From contig JAFEDU010000002.1 in NCBI GenBank assembly GCA_018241425.1, positions 1,116,001 through 1,180,000 on the forward strand: DNA of 64,000 bases. Direction: 5' to 3'. Source of the stretch: Pseudomonadota bacterium. GTDB taxonomy: Bacteria; Pseudomonadota; Gammaproteobacteria; Steroidobacterales; Steroidobacteraceae. Under the pieces are notes generated by a model. The model was not told the origin of the DNA. It made no database searches and saw only the letters and a list, made by a program, of their open reading frames with translations. The first letter of the stretch is position 1, and the number at the start of each line of letters is the position of its first letter. The position numbers were made by a program, and so were the translations under genes. Of the stretch, positions 7,589 to 17,985 are shown piece after piece.

Positions 7589-8788
7589 TCACCCTGGCGG
7601 CGGGAACTCCGGCGCGGTAGTGCTGCGTACACGGCCCGGATCCAGCTCATCCAGGGAGCGGCACCCGAGTTCGCCCAGCACGCGGTCGAGCTCGGTGGTG
7701 AGGAGCGAGAGTGCGTGGCGCACTCCGGGCTCGCCGCCCGCGCCGAGCCCGTAGAGGGTCGCCCGCCCGAGCATGACCGCCCTGGCCCCCAGGGCGAGCG
7801 CCTTGGCCACGTCCGTCCCGCGGCGGAAGCCGCTGTCGACGATGAGGGTCGTCCGGGACCCCACCGCGCGCACGATATCGGGAAGCACCTCGATGGGGGC
7901 CACGCAGTAGTCCAGCTGCCGCCCGCCGTGGTTGCTCAGCACCAGCCCGTCGCACCCCAGGGCGACGGCGCGCTCGGCATCCGCCGGGTCCAGGATTCCC
8001 TTCACCAGGAGCTTCCCGCGCCACTGCTCGCGCATCCACTTCACATCGTCCCAGGAGATCGAGGCGTCCACGAACTTCGGGATCAGCGTGCTGCCGCCGA
8101 GCGCCGTGGTCGCCTCGGGCGCGAGCAGCCCCTCGAGGTTGCGCAGCCGCGGCAGGCCCGTGCGGACGAGCGGGGCGAGCCACCCCGGGTGGCGCAGGAC
8201 ATCGAGCGCCGTGCGCAGGTGCAGACGCCCGGGGGCACGATAGCTGCGGCGGTCCCACTCGCGGCTGCCGAACACGTTGGCATCGGTGGTGAACACCAGC
8301 GCCTCGTATCCCGCGGCCGCCGCCCGGCGCACGAGTTCACGCGCGATGGCGCGGTCGGTGAGCACGTAGAGCTGCATCCACAGCCGCCCGCCGGCGCGGC
8401 TCGCCACGTCCTCGAGGCGCGTGGTCGAGAACGTGCTCAGCGTGAAGGGGATGCCGGCGGCCGCCGCGGCGCGGGCGAGCGCCACGTCGCCGTCGGCGTG
8501 CAGCATGCCGTTGAAGCCGGTCGGGGCGATGAGGAACGGGGCCGGCAGCGCGCGGCCGAAGAGCTGGGTGCGCACGCTGCGCGCGCGCGTGTCGACAAGC
8601 GTGCGGGGCAGGAGCCTCAGGCGCTCGAGCGCGGCGCGGTTACTGCGTAGCGTCGCCTCGTCCTCCGCGCCGCCCTCGACGTACTCGAAGGCGAAGTGCG
8701 GCACGCGCCGCTGCATGAGGCGCCGCAGGTCCTCGATGTTCAGCGCCGCGGCGAGCCTGGGAACGCGGCGTTGGCGCTTCCAGGGCAT
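7589..8788 (-). CDS. FMN-dependent alpha-hydroxy-acid oxidase/dehydrogenase (lactate/mandelate dehydrogenase family)
   Basis: A TIM-barrel flavoprotein of about 399 aa that oxidises 2-hydroxy acids. Seen: N-terminal LNIEDLRRLMQRRVP, then FAFEYVEGGAEDE, PFLIAPTGFNGMLHADGD (FMN binding), the active-site segment SNHGGRQLDY with the catalytic His and Arg, and VDSGFRRGTDVAKALALGARAVMLGR for phosphate binding. I placed the start at the ATG at 8788, because the frame upstream is the antisense of the lipoprotein gene. Substrate not certain: lactate, mandelate and glycolate enzymes share these motifs. Confidence 0.9.
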   Translation of the reverse strand: MPWKRQRRVPRLAAALNIEDLRRLMQRRVPHFAFEYVEGGAEDEATLRSNRAALERLRLLPRTLVDTRARSVRTQLFGRALPAPFLIAPTGFNGMLHADGDVALARAAAAAGIPFTLSTFSTTRLEDVASRAGGRLWMQLYVLTDRAIARELVRRAAAAGYEALVFTTDANVFGSREWDRRSYRAPGRLHLRTALDVLRHPGWLAPLVRTGLPRLRNLEGLLAPEATTALGGSTLIPKFVDASISWDDVKWMREQWRGKLLVKGILDPADAERAVALGCDGLVLSNHGGRQLDYCVAPIEVLPDIVRAVGSRTTLIVDSGFRRGTDVAKALALGARAVMLGRATLYGLGAGGEPGVRHALSLLTTELDRVLGELGCRSLDELDPGRVRSTTAPEFPPPG

Positions 8789-8832
8789 CGCGGCGGGCCT
8801 TGGGTCTTTCGTGCCGTCGCAGGCCGCGGGGC

Positions 8833-10707
8833 CTAGTTCTCCAGCGACACGCTGATGCGCGTGGCCACGAACGTGTTGGAGGCGCTGTTGTAGTTGCCGA
8901 TCGCGTCCAGGCGGAAGATCTTGTTGGTGCCGTTGAACACCGTCTCCAGCGCGGTCGCGAAGTCGCTCATCGACTGGTAGGTCGACACTCCCGTCGTGAG
9001 GGTGTTGTTGCCGACCGCGAGCACCACCTGCGCCTGCACCGCACCCACGGAGGTGATGATCGGGCTCGTGACCAGAGTGTTCAGGTCGATGGAGGTAGGC
9101 CCGGTGTAGATGCCCAGCACCGTGCCCTTGAACGTGGTCAGGTCGACGATGAGGCCGTCCGGGTGGATCGCCTGGAAGGGCTTCGCGCTGCCGCCATCGC
9201 CCCATTCGATCACCAGGGACTGCTGCGTGGCCGCCCCGGGGGTGATCGCGGTCGCGGTGAAGGCCGGCGGGGCGGTGCCGAAGTTGCTGACGAACCCGTC
9301 CGCCGCCATGAGGGTATTCGCGGGCGTTCCGACCACGTCGATGCCCTGGGTATTGACCGTGTAGTCGGAGCGCGGCACGCCGCCGCCGCCGGTGGCGGTG
9401 CCGGTGAAGTTGAACGCCGAGTTGTCGTACGTGCCGAGGCTCAGGATGTCCAGGTGCATCAGGATCGGGTTGACCGAGGTGAGGTCGCCCCAGATGCGCG
9501 TGTTCAGCAGGCGCACCTGGGTCTGGGTCGCATCGAGGGTGACGTAGCCGTCGGAGGCACAGGTGCTGAGGCCGCCGATGTCCACTTCCTGGCCGACGGA
9601 GATCGAGTCGATGGACTGCGGCAGACCGTAGCCGTCGCGGCTGACGATCGTGCTCGTGCCGATGTTCACCGTGGCCTTGGGCAGGAAATACGTGAGTCCC
9701 GCGCTGGTGTAGAAGAGCGAGTTGACGCAAGTGGCCGCATCGGTGGAAAAGAAGTAGTCCGCGCCCAGGATTGTGAGCGAGTTGCCGGTGCGCGCCCCCA
9801 CGATGCCGCGCACGTGGTCGGTGAGTCCCGGGCTCTCGAGGCTCGTGCCCACGATGACGGTACTGGCGTTGAAGGTGGGCGTAATGCCCTCCTGGCTCAA
9901 GAGCGTCCCGTAGGCGGCGATCGGGGTGTTGATGGGCAGTCCCTTGAGCGCGGCGAGCCCCTGGTTGCCGACGTAGGTCACGCCGTCGACGTTCCAGTAG
10001 GTCTGCGGGCTCACCGCGACGTACACCGCGCCGAGTGCGGAGGTCAGGTCGAAGAACGGCCGCATGTTCATCACGAACGAGTTGTTGGTCGTGTACACGA
10101 ACACGCCGCGGGCCCGCATCTGGGCTTGATCCAGCGGCGGCTGGTTGATGGTGACGAACGGGTTGACGTTGACCGTCTTGTCGGCGAGCGAGATCGAATT
10201 GAAGGCGTCGAGGTCGAAGTGCACCGCCATGCGCGTGGACTGCCCGTAGTTGATGACGAGCGGGTGCTTGGGATCGAAGGTGATGGTGACCACCGCCGTG
10301 GTGGTGCCGCTGGGCAGCACCGGGGCGAGCTGCGTGGCGAAGCCGTTGTTCTGCGCCCAGATGTTCGAGTAGAGGTAGTCGAGCGTCACCGTGGCCGAGG
10401 TGTAGGAGCCCGACGGCACCGCGGGCGCCTCGACCAGCTCGGCGAGGTCCGACAGCTTCGCGAGGTCCACGGTCTGCGGGCTCACGAGCGGGGTTGCGTA
10501 CACGCCATCCGAGCCGGTGAGCGTGATCGAGTCGATGGCGACCACGTAGGAGACGAACTTGGTATTGACCGCATCGAAGGTCACGATCGGGGTGCCGGGG
10601 GGCGGGACCGAGTTGCCGCCGCAGGAGCTGAGCAGGGCGAGGAGGGCGGCGGCGAGGGCAAACAGGATGCGGGCCGCGTGGGAGCGGCCGGTTCGGTCGA
10701 CGGTCAT
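8833..10707 (-). CDS. Large outer-membrane or periplasmic lipoprotein, function unknown (624 aa)
   Basis: ATG at 10707. A typical lipoprotein signal: basic start, hydrophobic ARILFALAAALLALL, lipobox LSSC with Cys near residue 29, then GGNS. The mature part is rich in Thr, Ser, Val and Gly and reads as beta-strands throughout. The first section (TFDAVNTKFVSYVVAIDSITLTG, TVDLAKLSDLAE, PSGSYTSATVTLDY) follows the pattern of DUF4382-like beta-sandwich domains, though weakly. No catalytic motif. It is tandem with another large lipoprotein of similar architecture at 10880. Likely a surface or periplasmic binding protein; the role is unknown. Confidence 0.75.
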   Translation of the reverse strand: MTVDRTGRSHAARILFALAAALLALLSSCGGNSVPPPGTPIVTFDAVNTKFVSYVVAIDSITLTGSDGVYATPLVSPQTVDLAKLSDLAELVEAPAVPSGSYTSATVTLDYLYSNIWAQNNGFATQLAPVLPSGTTTAVVTITFDPKHPLVINYGQSTRMAVHFDLDAFNSISLADKTVNVNPFVTINQPPLDQAQMRARGVFVYTTNNSFVMNMRPFFDLTSALGAVYVAVSPQTYWNVDGVTYVGNQGLAALKGLPINTPIAAYGTLLSQEGITPTFNASTVIVGTSLESPGLTDHVRGIVGARTGNSLTILGADYFFSTDAATCVNSLFYTSAGLTYFLPKATVNIGTSTIVSRDGYGLPQSIDSISVGQEVDIGGLSTCASDGYVTLDATQTQVRLLNTRIWGDLTSVNPILMHLDILSLGTYDNSAFNFTGTATGGGGVPRSDYTVNTQGIDVVGTPANTLMAADGFVSNFGTAPPAFTATAITPGAATQQSLVIEWGDGGSAKPFQAIHPDGLIVDLTTFKGTVLGIYTGPTSIDLNTLVTSPIITSVGAVQAQVVLAVGNNTLTTGVSTYQSMSDFATALETVFNGTNKIFRLDAIGNYNSASNTFVATRISVSLEN

Positions 10708-10879
10708 CGGCGAAAATCCCCTTAGTTCTTGGTCTGGGGTACGGCTTTACGGGCCGGCACCCCGGCATTAGAGGCGGGTGCGGCGGATACGTTCCCCAGG
10801 AAACAGCGACTTACGGGCCCCGAGAGGCCCGGAAACCAATTAGCTTAACCCGGATCGGGGTCGGAACGCCGCAGGGCGA

Positions 10880-12727
10880 TCAGTTGATCGTGACGGCCAC
10901 GGAACCGCTGGTGCTTGAACGCAGGTCGATGGGCGTGTCGTACCACTGCCGCGAGGGGGTCCCGACCGAGTTCCACACACGGACTGACACGTAGTACAGC
11001 GAGCTCGCGGTGCCGGCCGGGACGATGGCCGTTACGCTGCCCCCGCCGGCGGCCAGCACGGAGTCCAGCTTCACCTGGGCGACCAGGGCTCCCTCGTGGG
11101 AGACCAGCAGCACCCCGGAAGTCCACTTGCCGCCCGCAGGCGGAGTGATCGCCGCGACCACCGAGCCCGCGGTCGCGCCCGGAGCGAGGGTCAGGCCGGG
11201 GACCGTCACGGTCTGGACGGCAGTGCCCGAGCTCGGCGGTCCCACGACCGGGGACAGCGCGCCGTCGGCGTAGTTGGGGGCAGTGCCGGCGACCGTGTAC
11301 TTGCCGGTGCCCTGCACGGGCTGCCCGCTGACCAGGGTCACCGTCTCGCCACTGGCCACGTAGGTGCCGGAGTCGACCGTGGCGCTGGACAGCGTGATCG
11401 GCGTGAACAGGTCCTGGTTGAACGGATCGAGGGTCGCCGACTCGATCACGTAGGGGACCTCGCCGGAGGCGCGCAGCGTCTGGTAGAAGCCGACCAGCGT
11501 GTCGCTTGGCAGGAGGCTCGAGCTCGCAGTCGCGATGTTGGCCGTGTAAGTGGTCGCGGCCCGCGGGATGAGCGTGCCGATGGAGACGGTCGCGAGACTC
11601 GGCGGAGTGATGGTGGTGGTGTCGTTCGAGCCGGTGCTCGTGATTGCGGCCGCGGTGAGTGCCGTCGTCGAGGCACTGGAGGTGGTGCTGGTGGTCGAGC
11701 TGCTCGAACTGCTCGAGGACCCGAAGTTGAGCTCCACATTCTTCACGATGATGGTGGCGATGCCGCCGCCGTGGATCACCACGTCGTAGTAGACCGGGTT
11801 CGACGAGTTGATCGGCAGCGGGTACAGAAGGAACGTCCCGTCACTGTGCACGGCCGTGCTGAGTACTACCTCATGGCGCGAACCGTCCGCGCTTAGGGTC
11901 TCTGCGGTGGCCTGGATGTCCGGCAGCCCGCTCACTCCGGTGTAGGTCGAGGTAAGGTTGGTCAGGGTCAGCGTCCCCTGGATGCCGCCGACCTGGGACA
12001 GGTCGTAGGCCCCGGCGTGGGAGCTCAGCATCACGGCCGCCGTCCCCGCGGAAGTCGGCGTCGCGTAGTAGGTAAACGGCACCAGGTCGCGCACCCCGTC
12101 GATGTTGACGGTAAAGGAGGCGATGGTCGTGGTGCTGGAAGTCGTGCTGGTGCTGCTCGCAGTGCCGGTGCCCGAGTCCACCCCGAGCGCCGTGCCGGCG
12201 GTGCTGGTCGCCGTGCTGCCGGTGGACGTCGTGCCGACCTTGCCGATGGGCACGCGCAGTGAGCCCGGGACGCCGATGCCCTTGTCGGGATTGAGGAGCT
12301 CCAGGCGGACCTGCTGGGTGTTGCCGCTGCTGTCGACGTAGTCCGCTTCCGCGTTGTAGATCGCGCCGGCGGCCTGGGCGGACACGGCGAGGGAGGCGGT
12401 CGAGTCCAGCGGGATCAGGCGGATCTGGTTGTAGGTGCCGGCGACCAGGTTCACGTTGTCCGCGATGGTGCCGAGCGTGCCGTTCTCGTCGCCCACGATG
12501 TCGACGGTGGTCGGGGCGGAGAGGGTGAACTTCTGCCAGCCCGGGTCGTCCGCGCCGGCCGTGCCGTTGGTGTTGAACCAGACTTCCTGGGTCGTTACGT
12601 AGACGTGCGAATACATCGCCGGGGCGTTGCCCGATTGCGACACCTCGGTGCGGGCGGAGCAGCCGGCGAGCAGGGTGCCCGCCGTGGCGGCCAGGGCGAG
12701 TAGGGCGGCAGGTATCCGGTAAGTCAT
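10880..12727 (-). CDS. Large DUF4382-like lipoprotein (615 aa)
   Basis: Start ATG at 12727 (AGGGAT just upstream). The signal ends in lipobox LAGC (Cys about residue 21). The first domain (HVYVTTQEVWFNT, PGWQKFTL, PTTVDIVGD, LVAGTYNQIRLIPLD) matches the DUF4382 beta-sandwich pattern well. Two low-complexity Ser/Thr linkers follow (about residues 165-205, and about 355-385, including eight consecutive Ser), then carboxypeptidase-regulatory-like strands and a C-terminal beta-rich domain. It reads as a modular exported protein. The frame is open further upstream, but the signal peptide fixes the start. Partner of the lipoprotein at 8833; the 172 bases between them hold only a weak hairpin. Confidence 0.75.
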   Translation of the reverse strand: MTYRIPAALLALAATAGTLLAGCSARTEVSQSGNAPAMYSHVYVTTQEVWFNTNGTAGADDPGWQKFTLSAPTTVDIVGDENGTLGTIADNVNLVAGTYNQIRLIPLDSTASLAVSAQAAGAIYNAEADYVDSSGNTQQVRLELLNPDKGIGVPGSLRVPIGKVGTTSTGSTATSTAGTALGVDSGTGTASSTSTTSSTTTIASFTVNIDGVRDLVPFTYYATPTSAGTAAVMLSSHAGAYDLSQVGGIQGTLTLTNLTSTYTGVSGLPDIQATAETLSADGSRHEVVLSTAVHSDGTFLLYPLPINSSNPVYYDVVIHGGGIATIIVKNVELNFGSSSSSSSSTTSTTSSASTTALTAAAITSTGSNDTTTITPPSLATVSIGTLIPRAATTYTANIATASSSLLPSDTLVGFYQTLRASGEVPYVIESATLDPFNQDLFTPITLSSATVDSGTYVASGETVTLVSGQPVQGTGKYTVAGTAPNYADGALSPVVGPPSSGTAVQTVTVPGLTLAPGATAGSVVAAITPPAGGKWTSGVLLVSHEGALVAQVKLDSVLAAGGGSVTAIVPAGTASSLYYVSVRVWNSVGTPSRQWYDTPIDLRSSTSGSVAVTIN

Positions 12728-13036
12728 GCAAATCCCTGTGCGATCTCGAATCAGGATCATGCGCTGCTGCCCCCCAGGGAGGCAACGGCGCACTTGGCGA
12801 CAACTGTGTAGATTTGTCCAATTGCGACCGAAGTTGGACTCCCGGGCTGGAAGCCTGTACAGTGCGCCCCGCCTGAAGCCCCTAGGAAAGCGCTCGGTCA
12901 GCGCAGCATCAGGCTCGCAGTCGCTCTCGAAGTTCCGACGCACTCGATTTACCCATATCCGACCTCGCGCCTGACCGCCGCGGCCCCCTGCAAGGTGGGC
13001 TGCCGGGCGAGCTCCCAAGCTGAGGTTTCATTACTT
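12728..13036. promoter_or_regulatory. Divergent intergenic region with rhlE promoter and long leader
   Basis: No gene is seen in these 309 bases. On the plus strand TTGGAC (12834-12839) and TACAGT (12858-12863), spaced by 18 bases, make a reasonable sigma-70 promoter that would give rhlE a leader of about 165 bases. A short inverted repeat GACAA/TTGTC lies at 12800-12819. The lipoprotein promoter must lie on the opposite strand, but I cannot define it. Confidence 0.45.
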
Positions 13037-14305
<1,269 letters not shown>

Positions 14306-14316
14306 TCTCCTCCCCG

Positions 14317-14658
14317 ATGCGGGGAGCGCGGGGGTTACTTGCGGCACTACTCTGCGCCGCCAGCGGCGCGGCGCTCGCGCACGCCCACCTCACGGCCAGC
14401 GAACCGCAGGCGGATGCGCACGTGCGCGCCCCGCCGCGGCTCGTCCTGACCTTCACCGAGCCTGCGCACCTCACGCAGCTGTCGATCGAGCGTACCGGCA
14501 ACCCGGCGCAGTCGCTGGCGCTCCCGGATGCGACCTCGGCCACCCTCGAGGTCCTGCTGCCAACACTCGCCCCCGGTGACTACGTCGTGCACTTCCGGGT
14601 CCTGGGCCACGACGGTCACGTCGTCCCGGGCCGGCTCGCCTTCACGGTCGTGCCGTGA
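14317..14658 (+). CDS. copC: CopC-like periplasmic copper-binding protein
   Basis: 113 aa with a signal peptide (RGLLAALLCAASGAALA) that would leave a mature N-terminus HAHLTASEP, where the family binds copper by its first histidine. The C-terminal part (RVLGHDGHVVPGRLAFTV) holds the second conserved His region. Beta-sandwich fold by family. The start at 14317 is 11 bases after the rhlE stop. The stop overlaps the copD start (GTGA at 14655-14658), so the two are translationally coupled as an uptake or resistance pair. Confidence 0.9.
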   Translation: MRGARGLLAALLCAASGAALAHAHLTASEPQADAHVRAPPRLVLTFTEPAHLTQLSIERTGNPAQSLALPDATSATLEVLLPTLAPGDYVVHFRVLGHDGHVVPGRLAFTVVP

Positions 14659-15506
14659 TCGACGCCGCGTGGCTGCTGCTGCGCGCGGGGGTGTTCGTGC
14701 TGGTCCTGAAGGCGGCAGGACTTGCGACCTTCATGGCCTTCCAGGCACCGGACCTCACGCCCGCAGGACTGCGGCGCGTGCGCCTGCTCACGCGGATCAC
14801 CGCCGCGTGCGGGCTCCTTGCGGTGCTCGTGCAGGCGCTGGCCGAGCCGGTGCACCTCGCAGGCTCCGTCGCCGGCCTGTCAGACCCCATGCTGCGCCGG
14901 CTCGCGTGGTTCTCGGCTGCGGCGGCCGTGCCGCTCCTGCGCCTCGCCGGTCTCCTGCTCCTCTGGGTCGGCGCTCGCCGCCCGCATGCCGGGATGCCGG
15001 TGATCGCCGCGCTGCTCCTCGGCGGCTCGTTCCTCGCCAGCGGGCATGCGCTCACCGATACGCACCGGCTGCTGCTCCTGCCGCTCCTCGCATTGCACGT
15101 GCTGGGAGCGGCGTTCTGGTTCGGCGCGGTCGCGGCGTTCCTAAGCCTGATGCTGAGCGGCGAGGGCCCGCCGGTGCCGGCGCTCGGGGCGTTCTCGCGT
15201 CGCGCCGTGCGCCTGGTGCCGCTCATGGGCCTTGCAGGCGTTGCGATGGCGCTGGTGCTGCTGCCGGATTTCGCCGCACTGGCGCGTCCCTATGGGTTGC
15301 TCCTTCTGGCGAAGGCGCTGCTCTTCACCGGCGTGCTGGCGCTTGCGGCCGTAAACCGCGGGCGCCTGCTGCCGGCGCTGCGGGAGGGACGCGCGCGGGC
15401 CCGCGGCGCGGTGCTCGCAGTCCTGTCCGCCGAGTACGTGCTGCTCCTCGCGGCGATCGTGGTCGCCGCGCTCATGACGGGGGCGTTCTCGCCGTACGAT
15501 CCCTAG
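14655..15506 (+). CDS. copD: CopD family copper export/import membrane protein
   Basis: 283 aa with about eight hydrophobic helices. Family signatures include GHALTDTHRLLLLPLLALHVLGAAFWFGAV (His and Trp positions of CopD, split here only by length) and a final helix near 245-270. GTG start overlapping the copC stop. CopC-CopD pairs move or sequester copper across the inner membrane. Its last bases overlap the convergent metallopeptidase gene by 4 bases, so there is no room for a terminator between them. Confidence 0.88.
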   Translation: MIDAAWLLLRAGVFVLVLKAAGLATFMAFQAPDLTPAGLRRVRLLTRITAACGLLAVLVQALAEPVHLAGSVAGLSDPMLRRLAWFSAAAAVPLLRLAGLLLLWVGARRPHAGMPVIAALLLGGSFLASGHALTDTHRLLLLPLLALHVLGAAFWFGAVAAFLSLMLSGEGPPVPALGAFSRRAVRLVPLMGLAGVAMALVLLPDFAALARPYGLLLLAKALLFTGVLALAAVNRGRLLPALREGRARARGAVLAVLSAEYVLLLAAIVVAALMTGAFSPYDP

Positions 15507-16426
15507 CGGGGACTCAGGATCGCGTGGCGCACGGCCGCCAGCGGGGCGGTATCACTCAATCGCACCCCGTCGGCCGCGCGCGTCACGCCGAGGTCCCGCC
15601 ACAGCGCCTCGAGGTCGGGCGCCTCGGAGGTGAGGGCGTAGCGGCGGTAGAGCTCCTCGAGCACCGGCACGCCGACCGCCGCATCGCCGGTCTTCAGGAC
15701 CCGCTCGATCGTCCAGTCGCTCTTGAGTCCCCCGCTGGCCGCGAGGATTGCGCGCAGCGCGTCCTGCAGGCCCAGGCGGTTCTGCGTGCGCGTGCGGATC
15801 CCGACGTCGGCCATGAGGCAGAACATCGCCCCGCCCCAGTAGGTGCGGCCCCAGGTGTGCGTGCGGTCCAGACCCGCATCGTCGGGCCCCGGCATGCCGC
15901 GCGGCATGGCGCGCAGCTCCTCGGCCCACATGTCCGTTTCAGTGCGGTTGCCGGCCTGCACCCGCGCCACGCCCTCGACGTAGGTCGCGATGCCCTCGGA
16001 CAGCCATGCGTGCGATTCGCCGGTGTCCGGCAGCGCCAGGTGCGTCATCTCGTGCACGAGCACCCAGTCTTCGCTGAGGCTCGCCTCCGAGGCCTCGCGC
16101 CCCAGGCGGATGCGGATGCGCGCCGCGGGATCGGCGAAGGTCGTGCCGCCGTCGACCGCCGCGCCCGGCTCCGGTTCCAGGGTGAGGCGCAGCTCCCGCA
16201 CGGGGAAGCCGCCGTAGTAGGCGGCGACGATCCCTGCGGAGCGCTCTATCCAGGCGCGCACCGCCTGGGGGTCCTGGAACTGCGCGAGCGCGGGACCGGT
16301 ATACACCTGGGTCCCGGCGACACTGATCGGCTCCGGCACGGGCGTGCCCGCGAATGCGGTTGCGAGCACCCACCCCGACATCGCCGCGAGGAGGGCCCGG
16401 CCGCGTCTGCGGCTCCCGGGCAGCAC
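15503..16426 (-). CDS. Secreted zinc metallopeptidase-like protein (gluzincin type)
   Basis: 307 aa. An N-terminal signal (RRRGRALLAAMSGWVLATAFAG) is followed by a soluble domain. HEMTH near residue 126 gives two zinc histidines and the catalytic Glu; WLSEGIATYVEG about 15 residues later gives the third ligand Glu of gluzincins. The later part contains GGAMFCLMADVGIR and a helical C-terminal region as in M1/M61-like folds. Substrate unknown. It faces copD end to end, and the GST gene lies 12 bases upstream in the same direction, so the two may be co-transcribed. Confidence 0.8.
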   Translation of the reverse strand: MLPGSRRRGRALLAAMSGWVLATAFAGTPVPEPISVAGTQVYTGPALAQFQDPQAVRAWIERSAGIVAAYYGGFPVRELRLTLEPEPGAAVDGGTTFADPAARIRIRLGREASEASLSEDWVLVHEMTHLALPDTGESHAWLSEGIATYVEGVARVQAGNRTETDMWAEELRAMPRGMPGPDDAGLDRTHTWGRTYWGGAMFCLMADVGIRTRTQNRLGLQDALRAILAASGGLKSDWTIERVLKTGDAAVGVPVLEELYRRYALTSEAPDLEALWRDLGVTRAADGVRLSDTAPLAAVRHAILSPR

Positions 16427-16438
16427 GCGTGCGCCCCT

Positions 16439-17128
16439 TCAGCGCGCGGTCTGCCCGAAGAGGATCTTCTTCGCCTCTTCGGTCATCACCGACTGGGTGC
16501 TCACCGCGGCTCCCTTCTCGTACGCGCGCACGGTCGCGGGCCGCGCGCGGATCGCCTCGAACCAGCGCCTGAGGGCAGGGAAGTCCTCGAGGCGCTGGCC
16601 CTGAGACTCGTGCGGCACGATCCAGGGATAACAGGCGATGTCCGCGATGGAGTACTCGGCGCCTCCCAGGAACTCTGCTTCGCCGAGGCGCCGGTTGAGC
16701 ACCCCGTAGAGGCGGTTGGTCTCATTCACGTAGCGCGTGATGGCGTAGGGGATCTTCTCGTTCGCGTAGCGCGCGAAGTGGTGGTTCTGGCCGGCCATGG
16801 GACCCAAGCCTGCGACCTGCCAGTAGAGCCACTGCAGCACGGTGAAGCGGCCGCGCACGTCCCGCGGCAGGAGGCGGCCGCTCTTGTCCGCGAGATACTC
16901 CAGGATCGCGCCCGACTCGAACAGCGACAGCGGCTCGCCGCCGCCGGGCGGGTCCAGGTCGCGGATCGCCGGGATGCGGTTGTTCGGGGCAATCGCCAGG
17001 AACTGCGGGGTAAACTGCGCGCCCGTGCCGATGTTCACCGGCACGATGCGATAGGGGAGCTGCGTCTCCTCGAGGAAGATCGTGATCTTGTGTCCGTTGG
17101 GAGTCGGCCAGTAGTGCAGCTCGATCAT
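16439..17128 (-). CDS. Glutathione S-transferase family disulfide-bond oxidoreductase (YfcG/YghU-like)
   Basis: 229 aa with a thioredoxin-fold N-terminal domain (YWPTPNGHKITIFLEE, the Thr/Asn active-site form of the Nu class), NNRIPAIRD and FESGAILEYLAD for glutathione binding, and an all-helical C-terminal domain (ADIACYPWIVPHE). Nu-class members reduce disulfides with glutathione. I chose MIELHYWPTP at 17128 as start; the open frame upstream adds 12 unconserved residues. Possible operon with the metallopeptidase downstream. Confidence 0.88.
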   Translation of the reverse strand: MIELHYWPTPNGHKITIFLEETQLPYRIVPVNIGTGAQFTPQFLAIAPNNRIPAIRDLDPPGGGEPLSLFESGAILEYLADKSGRLLPRDVRGRFTVLQWLYWQVAGLGPMAGQNHHFARYANEKIPYAITRYVNETNRLYGVLNRRLGEAEFLGGAEYSIADIACYPWIVPHESQGQRLEDFPALRRWFEAIRARPATVRAYEKGAAVSTQSVMTEEAKKILFGQTAR

Positions 17129-17253
17129 GCGTACCCTTCCATGCAGGCGGTGGATGCCGGCCACCCTCGCACGGCCGGCGCGCCCCGGCGAGGCCCCTTA
17201 GGGGTTGCCGCGCTCTCCGCCTTTCGTGGCAGAAGCATCGCACGGGAGGGGCG

Positions 17254-17985
17254 GTGAGCGTCGAGCGCGAGGCGGCGCTCGCGGCGCTGGTGACTGAGGG
17301 CTTCGCGCACCTGAGTGCCGCGCAGGCGGCCGCCGCACTCGAGCTCGACCTCGACGGACTGGCACGGCTCACCGACAGCTGGGAACGACTGCCGCGCGAC
17401 CAGTACCTGCGCGATGGCGGGGCCTACCGCGCCCGCCGCCACAGCTGTTACACGCAGGAACCCGGACGGCTGCCGCAGGCGGTGCCGCATCGCGCGCACT
17501 GGCAGCCCACGTCCTACAACGCGCTGCACGGCGGCCTCACGCGCTGGTTCGAACCCATCGAGGATGCCGTTACCCGCGCCGCAGGCTGGCGCGCGCTCGT
17601 CGGGGCGCTGGGCACGCTGTTCGCGCAAGTCGCGCCGGCACCGCGGTGGTACATCGAGGCCCACCAGTTCCGGATCGACACGCAGGCCGGCATCGGGCGC
17701 CCGACACCGGAAGGTGCGCACCGGGACGGCGTGGACTTCGTGGCGGTGATCCTCATCCGGCGCCGTGATGTCATCGGCGGGGAGACCCGCGTATTCGAGG
17801 CGGACGGTCCCCGCGGCGTGCGCTTCACCCTGAGCGAGCCCGGGTCGATGCTCCTCATGGACGACGCCCGCGTGATCCACGAGACCACACCGCTGCAGCC
17901 GCACGGGCCCGCCGGCGCCCGCGACACCCTCGTCCTCACCTACCGGCGCGGTGGATTCCAGGCACCGGACTTAACCCCGACCTAG
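17254..17985 (+). CDS. 2-oxoglutarate/Fe(II)-dependent dioxygenase family protein
   Basis: 243 aa, matching the 2OG-Fe dioxygenase family that includes free amino-acid hydroxylases. Metal site: HRDGVD (His and Asp about residues 160-163) and the distal His in VIHETTPL (about residue 210). A conserved Arg for 2OG follows (LTYRRGGF). GTG start at 17254. Cytosolic. The substrate cannot be predicted and no pathway genes lie beside it. Confidence 0.82.
   Translation: MSVEREAALAALVTEGFAHLSAAQAAAALELDLDGLARLTDSWERLPRDQYLRDGGAYRARRHSCYTQEPGRLPQAVPHRAHWQPTSYNALHGGLTRWFEPIEDAVTRAAGWRALVGALGTLFAQVAPAPRWYIEAHQFRIDTQAGIGRPTPEGAHRDGVDFVAVILIRRRDVIGGETRVFEADGPRGVRFTLSEPGSMLLMDDARVIHETTPLQPHGPAGARDTLVLTYRRGGFQAPDLTPT

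Noticed and set aside
7589..10768. A single very long minus-strand open frame spanning the hydroxy-acid oxidase and the lipoprotein region
   Set aside because: Upstream of 8788 it is Arg/His/Pro-rich low-complexity translation out of frame with the lipoprotein gene; only the part below 8788 encodes a real enzyme.
11640..11720. Possible microsatellite or phase-variable tract in the lipoprotein gene
   Set aside because: The codons for the poly-Ser/Thr linker vary, so it is not a uniform repeat prone to slippage.
14528..17257. Long plus-strand open frame opposite copD, the metallopeptidase and the GST
   Set aside because: GC-rich antisense frame with no conserved motif, covering three recognisable genes in other frames.
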